Source: Candidatus Schekmanbacteria bacterium
GTDB lineage: Bacteria; Schekmanbacteria; GWA2-38-11; J061
Assembly: GCA_016219965.1 (NCBI GenBank)
Contig: JACRJM010000002.1
Span: forward strand, 1 to 48,232
Length of the DNA: 48,232 bases
Direction: 5' to 3'
Position numbers and translations under genes: made by a program. The notes beneath the pieces are model-generated. The model was not told the DNA's origin. It did not search any database and saw only the letters and a program-made list of their open reading frames with translations. Below, one piece after another: positions 1 to 8,538 of this stretch (position 1 is the stretch's first letter; each line of letters starts with the position of its first letter).

Positions 1-68
1 AAGCCGGTACTTCAATACTTGCCCAGGCAAACGCAGCACCACAGGCAGCACTATCACTGCTCGGGTAA
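1..68 (+). CDS. fliC: Flagellin, C-terminal end (partial)
   Basis: Only the last 22 codons are in the window, read in frame from base 3 to a TAA at 66-68. The tail is A-G-T-S-I-L-A-Q-A-N and then an Ala/Gln-rich end finishing in L-L-G, which is the typical C-terminal D0 helix of bacterial flagellins. This helix packs in the filament core and is needed for export and polymerisation. The following fliD and fliS genes support the call. The 5' end lies outside the window, so its size and its glycosylated central domain cannot be judged. Confidence 0.85.
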   Translation, partial: AGTSILAQANAAPQAALSLLG

Positions 69-113
69 TTACAAAGATTGATCGAAAAATAGAAAATTGA
101 TACTCCAGTAAAG

Positions 114-140
114 TTGCGGAGCCTGCATTAGGCTCCGCAA
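114..140 (+). terminator. Hairpin between flagellin and fliD
   Basis: A perfect 10-base-pair GC-rich inverted repeat (arms 114-123 and 131-140, 7-base loop) lies 45 bases after the flagellin stop. It is followed by alternating TA rather than a clean T-run. It could be a weak terminator or a 3' stabiliser that keeps flagellin mRNA far more abundant than fliD mRNA. The fliD ribosome site starts about a dozen bases downstream. Confidence 0.6.
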
Positions 141-161
141 TATATATAATGAGGTAAAAGT

Positions 162-2357
162 ATGGGTATATCTGTAGGTGGACTTGCTTCAGGAATAAAT
201 TTTAATGATATTATTAGTCAGCTTCAACAATATGAACAGAAACCTATCACTATACTTAACGAGAGAAAGCAAGGCTATCAGACAAAAATAGATGCTTTAA
301 ACACACTCAATACTAATCTTGCATCTTTATTAAGCGAGGGGCAATCTCTTAATAACATATCTCAGTTTAATATTAAGTCTGTATCAGTTAGCGATGCAGA
401 TTTACTTACAGCATCAGCATCAAGTACAGCTCAGACCGGAAATTATGCGGTCGAGATTATGCAAACTGCAACATCAAATAAAATTGCATGTCAGGGATGG
501 GAAGATATTAATGTTACTCCTGTTAGTGCAATCTCGGGTAATTTTAGTTTTAAAGTTGGTTCAGGCTCTGTTACAACGATAAGTATTAATGATACTACAA
601 CTCTTCAACAGTTAAAAGATTCTATTAACAATAGTAATGCTGGTGTAAGTGCTAGCATAATTAATGATGGATCACCTTCAAAACCATATCGCCTTGTTCT
701 TTCCACAAGTTCAACAGGTGCAGATAACAATATATCTATAACTGCTAATGATACAAATCTTGATTTTTCAAATAAAACAATAGGGAGTGCATATTCTAAC
801 CCTAGTAACTCTTTTAATGGAACTATAACATCTTCAGGAACATATACTGGTTCGGAAAGCAAACCATATCTTATTGAAATGACAACTCTTGGGGGAATAG
901 GTACTGCTAAATTTAAAGTATCCACTGACGGTGGATTGACATGGACTGCGGATGATGCTTTTACTACTAGTGCTTCAGCTACCTCAATATATGATGCTTC
1001 TGATGAGGGTGTTGATATTTCCTTTGCCGCCGGGTCTTCTGATTTTTCTGTTGGAGACAGATTTGAAATAGATACTTATGATCCAACATTGCAAGAAGCA
1101 GCGGATGCCATTATTAAAGTTAATAACATTAACTTTAGAAAATCATCAAATATAATAGATGATATAATTCCAGGTGTAACAATCAACCTAAAGTCTGCGC
1201 AACAAAATACATCAGTAAACCTGGCAGTTTCGCAGGATAATGATACGGTTAAGAAAAATATTAATGATTTTATTTCAGCTTATAACAAAGTTGTCACTCT
1301 CATTAAAGATCAAACGGCATATGATCCGAGCAATGGGGTGAAGGGCCCTCTTCTTGGGAATTCTTCTGTAAATAATGCACAAACTATGCTTAAGCGAATT
1401 ATAAGCAATATAGTGCCTGGTATCACTGATACATATACGACACTTTCACAAATCGGAATCTCCACAGGACAAGATGGGACTCTTTCTATAAATGATTCAA
1501 AACTGACTGATGCACTTAATGATCATTATGATAATGTTGCCAGGTTGTTTGTTAAATATGGAAGTACAACTAATAGTGAAATAGCTTATTCAATAAGTTC
1601 TGATAAAACAGATGGCGGTACATATGATGTAAATATAACTCAGGCTCCATTGCAGGCTATAGTAATTGGTAGCCAAACGATTCAGAGCGAGGGGTTAGCA
1701 TCTGATGAAACACTTACTTTTGTATATAGCGGGAATAGCTATGATGTAAACCTTTCAGCAGGAGATAAGATCGATCAAGTTGTAAGTAAAATAAACTCTC
1801 AGCTTTCAAATCAGAGTGTCCTGATTTCAGCAGTTAATAATAATGGAGCTTTAAAGCTTTTTAGTCAGGATTATGGAACCGGTATTTCATTTTCAGTAAA
1901 CTCAGATCAAGCTGATTCTGCAGAATCTACAGGCATTGGTATAACAGGAAAATCAGGTACAGGGCAAGATGTAGCTGGAACAATAAATGGACATAGTGCT
2001 ACGGCAATAGGTAATAGTTTAACGGGTGCAGATGACTATGAAGAAGAAGGACTTCAAATTTTAATATATTCTTCGTCTACTGGAGCGAAAGGAAGTGTAA
2101 CATTATCTATAGGTGTAGCTGAACAGATGGTAAATCAGTTAGATTTTATGACTGACTCTACAGATGGGACATTGCAGACTGGTATAAATGGATTGGAAGA
2201 CTCAATTAAGAAAATTGATGAAAGTATAACACGTCAAACTAATAGCATTAATAAATATGTGGAGAGATTACAGGCGCAATTTGCTTCAATGGAAACTCTT
2301 ATTTCAAGTTTAAACGCTCAAGATGCTGCTTTATCCAGTTTAATTTCAAGCTTTTAA
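162..2357 (+). CDS. fliD: Flagellar filament cap protein FliD (HAP2)
   Basis: FliD forms the cap at the filament tip and helps exported flagellin subunits fold into place outside the cell. The N-terminus (G-I-S-V-G-G-L-A-S-G-I-N, then a helix through about residue 60) is the classic FliD_N signature. The C-terminal roughly 70 residues are heptad-rich and end in L-S-S-L-I-S-S-F, typical of FliD_C. At 731 residues it is longer than many FliDs (about 450-680), with extra Ser/Thr/Asn-rich middle domains. One of these, around residues 250-300, contains an S-T-D-G-G-L-T-W-T segment of the kind seen in hook-associated proteins. The ATG is preceded by GAGGT at a suitable distance. It lies between flagellin and fliS, so one flagellar operon is likely. 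Confidence 0.95.
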   Translation: MGISVGGLASGINFNDIISQLQQYEQKPITILNERKQGYQTKIDALNTLNTNLASLLSEGQSLNNISQFNIKSVSVSDADLLTASASSTAQTGNYAVEIMQTATSNKIACQGWEDINVTPVSAISGNFSFKVGSGSVTTISINDTTTLQQLKDSINNSNAGVSASIINDGSPSKPYRLVLSTSSTGADNNISITANDTNLDFSNKTIGSAYSNPSNSFNGTITSSGTYTGSESKPYLIEMTTLGGIGTAKFKVSTDGGLTWTADDAFTTSASATSIYDASDEGVDISFAAGSSDFSVGDRFEIDTYDPTLQEAADAIIKVNNINFRKSSNIIDDIIPGVTINLKSAQQNTSVNLAVSQDNDTVKKNINDFISAYNKVVTLIKDQTAYDPSNGVKGPLLGNSSVNNAQTMLKRIISNIVPGITDTYTTLSQIGISTGQDGTLSINDSKLTDALNDHYDNVARLFVKYGSTTNSEIAYSISSDKTDGGTYDVNITQAPLQAIVIGSQTIQSEGLASDETLTFVYSGNSYDVNLSAGDKIDQVVSKINSQLSNQSVLISAVNNNGALKLFSQDYGTGISFSVNSDQADSAESTGIGITGKSGTGQDVAGTINGHSATAIGNSLTGADDYEEEGLQILIYSSSTGAKGSVTLSIGVAEQMVNQLDFMTDSTDGTLQTGINGLEDSIKKIDESITRQTNSINKYVERLQAQFASMETLISSLNAQDAALSSLISSF

Positions 2358-2372
2358 TGGAGGAATATTATA

Positions 2373-2810
2373 ATGACTACCTTGGCAAATCAGAACAAAT
2401 ATAAATCAACACAGATTTCGACCGCTAGTAGCGTTAAAATAATCGTATTGTTATATGATGGCGCTATAAACTTTTTAGAACAGGGTAAAATAAAAATTAA
2501 AGAACGTGATTTTAAATTAAAGGGTGTGTATTTGTCCAAAGCTTCCAGAATAGTTGCAGAACTGAATAGTGCGTTAGATGAGAAGGTAGATAAAAAATTA
2601 GTTGAAAATCTTCAAAGCTTATATGAGTTTGTCAACTATCAGATTCTTCAAGCTAATTTAAAGAATGAAATCGTTTTTATTGATAATGCCATAAATATTT
2701 TAAAAACTATTAAAGAATCATGGGATAAGGTAATTGAACTTCAATTCACCGACAAGCAGATCATTGCAGAAAAAAGAGACAGTACAAAAATGATAACCTT
2801 AACTGTGTAA
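2373..2810 (+). CDS. fliS: Flagellar export chaperone FliS
   Basis: FliS is a small cytoplasmic four-helix protein that binds the flagellin C-terminus, prevents early polymerisation and hands flagellin to the export gate. The 145-residue product has the family pattern: an N-terminal Y-K-S-T-Q-I-S-T-A-S motif, then I-V-L-L-Y-D-G-A-I-N-F-L near residue 30, and helices throughout. Length matches FliS (about 125-150). A GGAGG site sits just before the ATG and the gap to fliD is 15 bases, so translation is probably coupled. The tail past residue 125 is slightly longer than usual. Confidence 0.93.
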   Translation: MTTLANQNKYKSTQISTASSVKIIVLLYDGAINFLEQGKIKIKERDFKLKGVYLSKASRIVAELNSALDEKVDKKLVENLQSLYEFVNYQILQANLKNEIVFIDNAINILKTIKESWDKVIELQFTDKQIIAEKRDSTKMITLTV

Positions 2811-2820
2811 GGGTAAAAAT

Positions 2821-3249
2821 ATGGCACTTAAATTTAACCTTGTTCAGAATAAATTACAATTATATCAAAAAATTTATGATATTGCCTCAAAGGAAAGAGA
2901 AGCTGCTAATAAGAGTAACTACGGACAGATTCTCTTTTTGCAAGATTTAAGACAGAAAATATTTAATCAGATAGAGAAAATAGATGAGAGCATTAAGAAT
3001 GAAAAGGTTTTTGTATCAAAACAAAATTACTTGGAAGAAAAAAGTCCCAGGGATGATGACTCCCAGACTAAAGTAATTGAAATTATTAAAAATATATTAA
3101 AGATAGATGAAGAAACTTTAAAAGTGGTCAATCAACAACGTGATGAAACATTAAGTAAGATTGAACAAGTTGGGAATGCTAAGAGACAGCTAAATGGTTA
3201 TGGATTAAAAAAAAGTAAGGCATCAGGTTTTTTTGATGATTCGATTTAA
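2821..3249 (+). CDS. Small coiled-coil protein after fliS; possible flagellar chaperone
   Basis: I do not recognise this 142-residue protein by motif. It is strongly charged (Lys/Glu-rich) and almost entirely helical, with heptad-like spacing and no signal peptide, membrane segment or cysteine. It starts 10 bases after fliS with an AAGGG ribosome site, so it belongs to the flagellin-fliD-fliS transcript. Small helical proteins in this position are often FliT- or FlgN-type export chaperones for FliD or the hook-junction proteins. That role is an inference from position and shape only. Confidence 0.6.
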   Translation: MALKFNLVQNKLQLYQKIYDIASKEREAANKSNYGQILFLQDLRQKIFNQIEKIDESIKNEKVFVSKQNYLEEKSPRDDDSQTKVIEIIKNILKIDEETLKVVNQQRDETLSKIEQVGNAKRQLNGYGLKKSKASGFFDDSI

Positions 3250-3365
3250 AATTTTAAATAGGCAATAATTTCCCTCTATCAATTTGTTCATGGATCGTTC
3301 CGAATTTGTTTACCTATTTTCATTTCATATTTGTTTATATAAATCAACGCGTTAGTCAATTAACT

Positions 3366-3415
3366 CCATAATATTTTAGCAATAAATATTATGGCAGGAA
3401 TATTGCATTAAGCAA
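3366..3415 (+). promoter_or_regulatory. Two adjacent hairpins before the glycosyltransferase fusion
   Basis: In the 200-base gap after the flagellar genes, a perfect 11-base-pair AT-rich inverted repeat (3366-3376 with 3384-3394, 7-base loop) is followed by a shorter one (ATTGC/GCAAT, about 3401-3415). There is no T-run directly after either. They could be a bidirectional or processed transcript end, or a structured leader close to the ribosome site at 3440. No good sigma70 promoter was seen here, so read-through from the flagellar operon is possible. Confidence 0.4.
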
Positions 3416-3449
3416 TGATGAAAAAAAACAATATGATTTGGAGAATTAT

Positions 3450-6400
3450 GTGAAAATTTCAGTCTCTATTATTACATTAAATGAAATTGACTATATTAGA
3501 AATGCGATATCTTCATGTAGTTTTGCTGATGAAATTGTTGTGGTTGATGGTGGTAGTACTGATGGGACTCAAGACTTTTTAAAAAGCTTTGATAAGCGTA
3601 TTAAATTGATTGAATCGTCGTGGGATAATGATTTTTCTAAACAGCGGCAAAAATCACTAGATGCTTGTACCGGAGATTGGGTTGTTAGAATAGATTCTGA
3701 CGAAGTTTTTTCAGAAGTATTTGAGACTGAAATAAGAAGTTATCTCGAAAGTACAAACTCTAATGCAATTACGATAAGACAATGTAATCTCGTTGGAAAC
3801 ATTGATTATTATTCAAAGCGTTATGATAATTTTGAGTCTGTCCCAAGGATTTTCAAAAAAACACCTGCCATAAAATGGAAAAATAAAATTCATGAAATAA
3901 TTACCGGAATAGAAGGAATAATAGATCAGTGGGACGTTTATGTTGTTCATTTTGGTTTTTTAGATAAAAAAAGATATTCTAAAAAAGGAGAATTCTATTC
4001 AACTATTCCCGGGAGTGGATTTCAGAAAAAAGAAGATTTGCTATACAGAGAGTATGATATTGTTTCAAGGCCTTTGCAATCTTATGAAAAAGAATCTCTT
4101 AGAAAATCATTAAGGAAGCAATTTATATCTCTTGCCAATAAAAAACCATCACTTGCTATAGTAAGAGGTCCAAACCTTAATGAATGGGAAATGAAGAATT
4201 ATGAACTGTTAATGGACCGCTACGATATAACTGCATATACGACTGAAAAACATAATTTCTCCCTAGATAAAATAAAGATTCCCGTAATAAAACTACCTGC
4301 TCATCCTGAATCACCAATCTATATGCTCGGATTGGAATATGAATTATTTGATAAAGACATTATTTATACAGCAGACATTACCTGGCTTTTTTCACTTCAA
4401 GGTGCCGTAGCAAGAAAAAAATTTGGGAATAAACTTGTAGTGCTTGAATGGGAAAATATACCTTTAATTTATGATGATAATAAAAATTTATCTAACATAA
4501 AGCGTACAGTAACTGATTCAGCTGATGCTTTTATAGCAGTTACCGAGCGTGCTGCCGATGCATTGAGAATAGAAGGTGCTGATAGGGATAAAATCTATAA
4601 AATACCTATGGGAATCGATGTAGACTTTTTTACACCTGATAAAACTATAAGAAATAAGGCCAGGTCAGAACTAAAATTTAACAATGACGATCGAATTGTA
4701 CTTTTTGTAGGAAGGTTTGTATTTGAAAAAGGAATTTACGATATTTTATTTGCTTCAAAATTATTATTCGATAAGAACCCAGATCTAAAAAAGACATTAA
4801 AGTTTTTGATGATAGGGAGAGGGCCAGAAAAAGATCGATTCACTGCCATGGTTAAAAGGCTTTCCCTTGAAGATAATTTCATAATTCTTCCACAATCTTC
4901 TTATCTTGAAATGAAGAACTATTACAACAGCGCGGATATTTTTATTCTTCCAAGCATACCAAAAGAAAACTGGAAAGAACAATTTGGCATGGCAATAGTT
5001 GAAGCTATGGCATGTGGCGTTCCAGTTATATCAACATACTCGGGCTCAATACCAGAAGTTATTGGAGAAGCAGGGTTACTCGTGCAGCCTAACGATCCTC
5101 AGTCAATATGCAATGGAATAATGAAACTTTTGAAGAATGAAACACTGAGGCAGGAATTTGGGAAACTCGCCAGGCAAAGGGCAGTTGAAATGTTTAGCTG
5201 CAAAGTAGTTTCAGAGCAAATTGATACGTTATTTAAAAAAATATTATTAGATAAATTTAGAACAACAGACTCTAACGAAACAATGCATCAATCCTGTATG
5301 TCAGAGAATAAAGGGATTTCTTATTACAGCCAGAAAAGAGAGGAAATAATCTCCTTAGTACCGGAATCAGCCAAGAAGATACTCGATATAGGGTGTGGAA
5401 CTGGAGAGATGGGTGCAGCCCTGCAAAGTATTGGGAAATTTGTAACTGGTATTGAAAGAGAGGGAGATATTGCTTCTATCGCAAGTGGAAGACTATCAAA
5501 TGTAATCAAAGGTGATATTGAGCAGATTGATCTGAATTCCATTGACGAGCAATATGATTGTATAGTTTTTGGAGACGTAATTGAACATTTAATTAATCCT
5601 GAAGAGACTTTCAATAAAGTTACAAAACTTTTGAGCAACAGCGGTTCTGTCATTGTCAGCGTTCCCAATGTAAGAAATATATCAATTATATCACAGTTAA
5701 TAGATGGAAATTGGACGTACCAAAAAGCAGGGATATTGGATGAAACTCATTTAAGGTTTTTCACTTTTCGGGAAATAGAGAGGATGCTTTCAAGGAATGG
5801 TTTTAGGATAGATAGCATCAAGACTAACTGTGTGCTGCCAAAAGAACTTGCGAATTTAAATTATGATTCAAGGGGGCTGACAAGTATAAGGGTTGGCAGA
5901 ACTACTATAAATGATCTCACAGAAGAAGATATCAAAGATTTTTTTACGATTCAATATATTGTTAGGGCATCAAAGGTTGCCACTAACGTAGTTCTTGAAG
6001 ATGATATTAATAATCTTCTTAAGAATGCTTATAAGCTTGAAAATGAAGGTATCTTTGACGCAGCAATTGAAAGTTATGAACAAATCCTTGAGAAATATCC
6101 GCGCAACGGAGAATCAATTAATAGAATTGCAAGATGTTTGTTCACAATTGGGGATTACCAAAAGGCTGAAACTAAGCTAAATCAGATCTCCGATAATTAC
6201 CCTATTAACGCCGCTTACATCAATACAGCCATATGCTACAAAAAACTAAAAAAATATGAAATGGCTCTTAATTATCTGAAAAAGGTAAATGACAAAGATG
6301 GGCAAACAATAAGCGAGTCTGATCTTTTTGAAACTTTTATTCAGACAGGAGACTGTCTTGCCAATTTAATGAAAGATGCAGAAGCAAAAGAAAATTACCT

Positions 6401-6932
6401 TGCAGCAGAAAAGATTAACCCGAAATCTGAAAAGCCACTTATTGGTCTCGGGAGTTTGGCTATTCTTAACGGGAATAATGAAATAGCCAGTAAATATTTC
6501 GAGAAGGTTATAGCAATCAACGCTAACAATTGTAGAGCCCTTACCGGGTTAGGCATTGCACTTTGGAACAACGGCAAGAAAAAAGAAGCACTGTCACTGT
6601 ATTCTAAGACACTTGAGCTTAATATTGAGAATCCACAAGCAATTTACTTAATTGTTCAGGCTGCCTCCGAACTTGGGCAATTAGAAATTGCTGAACAATA
6701 TCTTGAGAGATACGTCTGCCTGCACCCTGCAAACATAGATATGCTTTTTAGCTTAAGCGTAATTTACTTTAGAGTGGGAAAATATCAGAAGGCAATGGAA
6801 CTTGCTGACAGGATAATGATATTCGCACCTGGCTATGATGGCATTAACGAGCTCATTGCAGAGATTGAAAAAATAACGAGTCCCTCAGGCAGCTATTGTA
6901 ATGAAAAAAAGATTTCTAACTATGGTGCCTGA
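3450..6932 (+). CDS. GT2-GT4-methyltransferase-TPR fusion protein
   Basis: This very large cytoplasmic protein (1160 residues from the GTG) carries four modules in order. Residues 1-230: GT2 glycosyltransferase with S-I-I-T-L-N-E, V-V-D-G-G-S-T-D-G-T and an acidic D-S-D-E site. Roughly 235-610: a GT4 transferase with G-R-F-V-F-E-K-G and the nucleotide-sugar motif E-Q-F-G-M-A-I-V-E-A-M-A-C-G. Roughly 630-860: a class I SAM methyltransferase with L-D-I-G-C-G-T-G-E-M-G. Roughly 870-1150: several TPR repeats. The GTG at 3450 has a GGAG site 6 bases upstream, which fits better than the in-frame TTG at 3438 that overlaps that site. Next to flagellin, fliD and fliS, a role in building and methylating a flagellin or surface glycan is likely. 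The substrate is unknown. Confidence 0.88.
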   Translation: MKISVSIITLNEIDYIRNAISSCSFADEIVVVDGGSTDGTQDFLKSFDKRIKLIESSWDNDFSKQRQKSLDACTGDWVVRIDSDEVFSEVFETEIRSYLESTNSNAITIRQCNLVGNIDYYSKRYDNFESVPRIFKKTPAIKWKNKIHEIITGIEGIIDQWDVYVVHFGFLDKKRYSKKGEFYSTIPGSGFQKKEDLLYREYDIVSRPLQSYEKESLRKSLRKQFISLANKKPSLAIVRGPNLNEWEMKNYELLMDRYDITAYTTEKHNFSLDKIKIPVIKLPAHPESPIYMLGLEYELFDKDIIYTADITWLFSLQGAVARKKFGNKLVVLEWENIPLIYDDNKNLSNIKRTVTDSADAFIAVTERAADALRIEGADRDKIYKIPMGIDVDFFTPDKTIRNKARSELKFNNDDRIVLFVGRFVFEKGIYDILFASKLLFDKNPDLKKTLKFLMIGRGPEKDRFTAMVKRLSLEDNFIILPQSSYLEMKNYYNSADIFILPSIPKENWKEQFGMAIVEAMACGVPVISTYSGSIPEVIGEAGLLVQPNDPQSICNGIMKLLKNETLRQEFGKLARQRAVEMFSCKVVSEQIDTLFKKILLDKFRTTDSNETMHQSCMSENKGISYYSQKREEIISLVPESAKKILDIGCGTGEMGAALQSIGKFVTGIEREGDIASIASGRLSNVIKGDIEQIDLNSIDEQYDCIVFGDVIEHLINPEETFNKVTKLLSNSGSVIVSVPNVRNISIISQLIDGNWTYQKAGILDETHLRFFTFREIERMLSRNGFRIDSIKTNCVLPKELANLNYDSRGLTSIRVGRTTINDLTEEDIKDFFTIQYIVRASKVATNVVLEDDINNLLKNAYKLENEGIFDAAIESYEQILEKYPRNGESINRIARCLFTIGDYQKAETKLNQISDNYPINAAYINTAICYKKLKKYEMALNYLKKVNDKDGQTISESDLFETFIQTGDCLANLMKDAEAKENYLAAEKINPKSEKPLIGLGSLAILNGNNEIASKYFEKVIAINANNCRALTGLGIALWNNGKKKEALSLYSKTLELNIENPQAIYLIVQAASELGQLEIAEQYLERYVCLHPANIDMLFSLSVIYFRVGKYQKAMELADRIMIFAPGYDGINELIAEIEKITSPSGSYCNEKKISNYGA

Positions 6933-6968
6933 AATAATCCTGCCATATTCCTCAGTGAAACATAACAA

Positions 6969-8528
6969 ATGAATAAAAAAAATAAGACGGCTGTTATTCA
7001 GCTTGCACGAATGGGAGATATAATACAGACAATCCCGCTTCTTAATTTATTAAATCAGTATTCTGAAACAATCCTTTTTATTGATACCCGTTTTGAGGAG
7101 GTAGCGAAGAGCTTATCTTGTGCGGATGATATAATCGCTATCGATGTCAGGAAGCTGACAACATTTGCCAATAGAGAAGATATTTCTTTGTCTGCTAAAT
7201 ATGAACTGATAATAAAAGAAATTGAATGCTTAAAAGCTATTAACTGCGACCAGGTAATAAATTTAAACTATTCTTTCCTCGCCGCATTAATTGCTGACAA
7301 TATAGATTGTCGGGACAGAGCAGGATTTTATTTTCGCACTGGCATAAGAGATATCTATAGTGATCCATGGATGTCGTATCTTATTACCTCAACGTCTGCG
7401 AGACGTTATAGCCGCATAAATCTTTCTGATATATTTAAATTTGCAGGAATAAACGGTTTTGGCTACCAGGAAAACAAAAAACTCGAATCATCCGTTCCTC
7501 AGAACAATGATATTATTAGAATGAATGAGGGGACTGCAATTGCCTTTCAGGTAGGAGCCGGTAATAGTAAAAGGCTTTGGCCGGAAGAATATTTTTCTTC
7601 TCTCGCAAAAATGATAGTCAATAATCTCAAATCAGATGTTTTCCTTCTTGGCAATGACGCAGAAAAAGAAAGAGCTTCCAAAATAGAATCAGAGGTAAAT
7701 TCATCCAGAGTATTTAATCTTGCAGGGGAAACCAATATTCATCAGTTGATAGAAACACTTAAAAAATGTCGCTTGCTGATAACCGGAGATACGGGAACAA
7801 TGCATCTTGCAGTGCATTTGAAAGTCCCTGTTCTTGGAATTTTTTGGGGCTCTGCAAATTGCTTTGAGACAGGGCCTTATAATGAAGGGCATTATGTGTT
7901 GCAGTCGTTTGAAAGTTGCTCTCCATGCATGGAGTTTAAGGAATGCAATGAACGGAAGTGCGTTAGAAAACTTCGTCCGGAGGTTGTGTTTGCCGCTACA
8001 AATAACATATTGGGCGGCCTGGATAACGACAAGATAAAAGATGTAATTCCTGATGGGGTTTCCTTTTATAAAAGTACGTTGGATAATTATGGGGTTACGT
8101 ACTTACCTGTTATTGAATCAGAACGGGAGCATAATAATTATTTTACTGAATCACTTCGCAGGTTTTGGTTTGGACTGTTATCTGGTTGTCAGGGAGGCAA
8201 AGAAGAAAACGATGTTTCTGAAAGAAATATAAAATTAAAATGCGAACACGCTACTATTACAGATGCAGCTAAATCAGTTTCCAGGCTCATCAATGCAAGG
8301 AAAAATGTAATTCTGTCTCTATCTAATTGGCACCAGGAAGAATTTGAAGTTAACGACATTGATGAGAAGATTAAATGGTTTTACCGTTTCCACCCTTTAA
8401 AACACGCATTAGAATTTTTCTTTTTTAATGAGGCATTGATTAAGAAAGCGAATAGAAAAGAAGAGTTGCTAATGATTCATGAAAAAATGGAGTCTTCATT
8501 AAATTGTTTTGGACTAATTCACTGTTAA
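6969..8528 (+). CDS. GT9 (heptosyltransferase-like) glycosyltransferase with C-terminal extension
   Basis: The first about 350 residues are a GT9 family transferase. They show the N-terminal Q-L-A-R-M-G-D-I-I-Q-T loop (which contacts the acceptor in heptosyltransferases), a Q-V-G-A-G-N-S-K-R-L-W-P motif, and the donor-site motif T-G-D-T-G-T-M-H-L-A. A cysteine group follows (S-C-S-P-C-M-E-F-K-E-C-N). The remaining about 170 residues form a helical extension not present in LPS heptosyltransferases, giving 519 residues against a usual 330-360. It begins 36 bases after the fusion gene and is followed 10 bases later by a Maf/CgeB-like gene; this pair arrangement is repeated downstream. Inferred job: adding heptose or another sugar to flagellin or a surface glycan. 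Confidence 0.85.
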   Translation: MNKKNKTAVIQLARMGDIIQTIPLLNLLNQYSETILFIDTRFEEVAKSLSCADDIIAIDVRKLTTFANREDISLSAKYELIIKEIECLKAINCDQVINLNYSFLAALIADNIDCRDRAGFYFRTGIRDIYSDPWMSYLITSTSARRYSRINLSDIFKFAGINGFGYQENKKLESSVPQNNDIIRMNEGTAIAFQVGAGNSKRLWPEEYFSSLAKMIVNNLKSDVFLLGNDAEKERASKIESEVNSSRVFNLAGETNIHQLIETLKKCRLLITGDTGTMHLAVHLKVPVLGIFWGSANCFETGPYNEGHYVLQSFESCSPCMEFKECNERKCVRKLRPEVVFAATNNILGGLDNDKIKDVIPDGVSFYKSTLDNYGVTYLPVIESEREHNNYFTESLRRFWFGLLSGCQGGKEENDVSERNIKLKCEHATITDAAKSVSRLINARKNVILSLSNWHQEEFEVNDIDEKIKWFYRFHPLKHALEFFFFNEALIKKANRKEELLMIHEKMESSLNCFGLIHC

Positions 8529-8538
8529 GGAATTTTAT

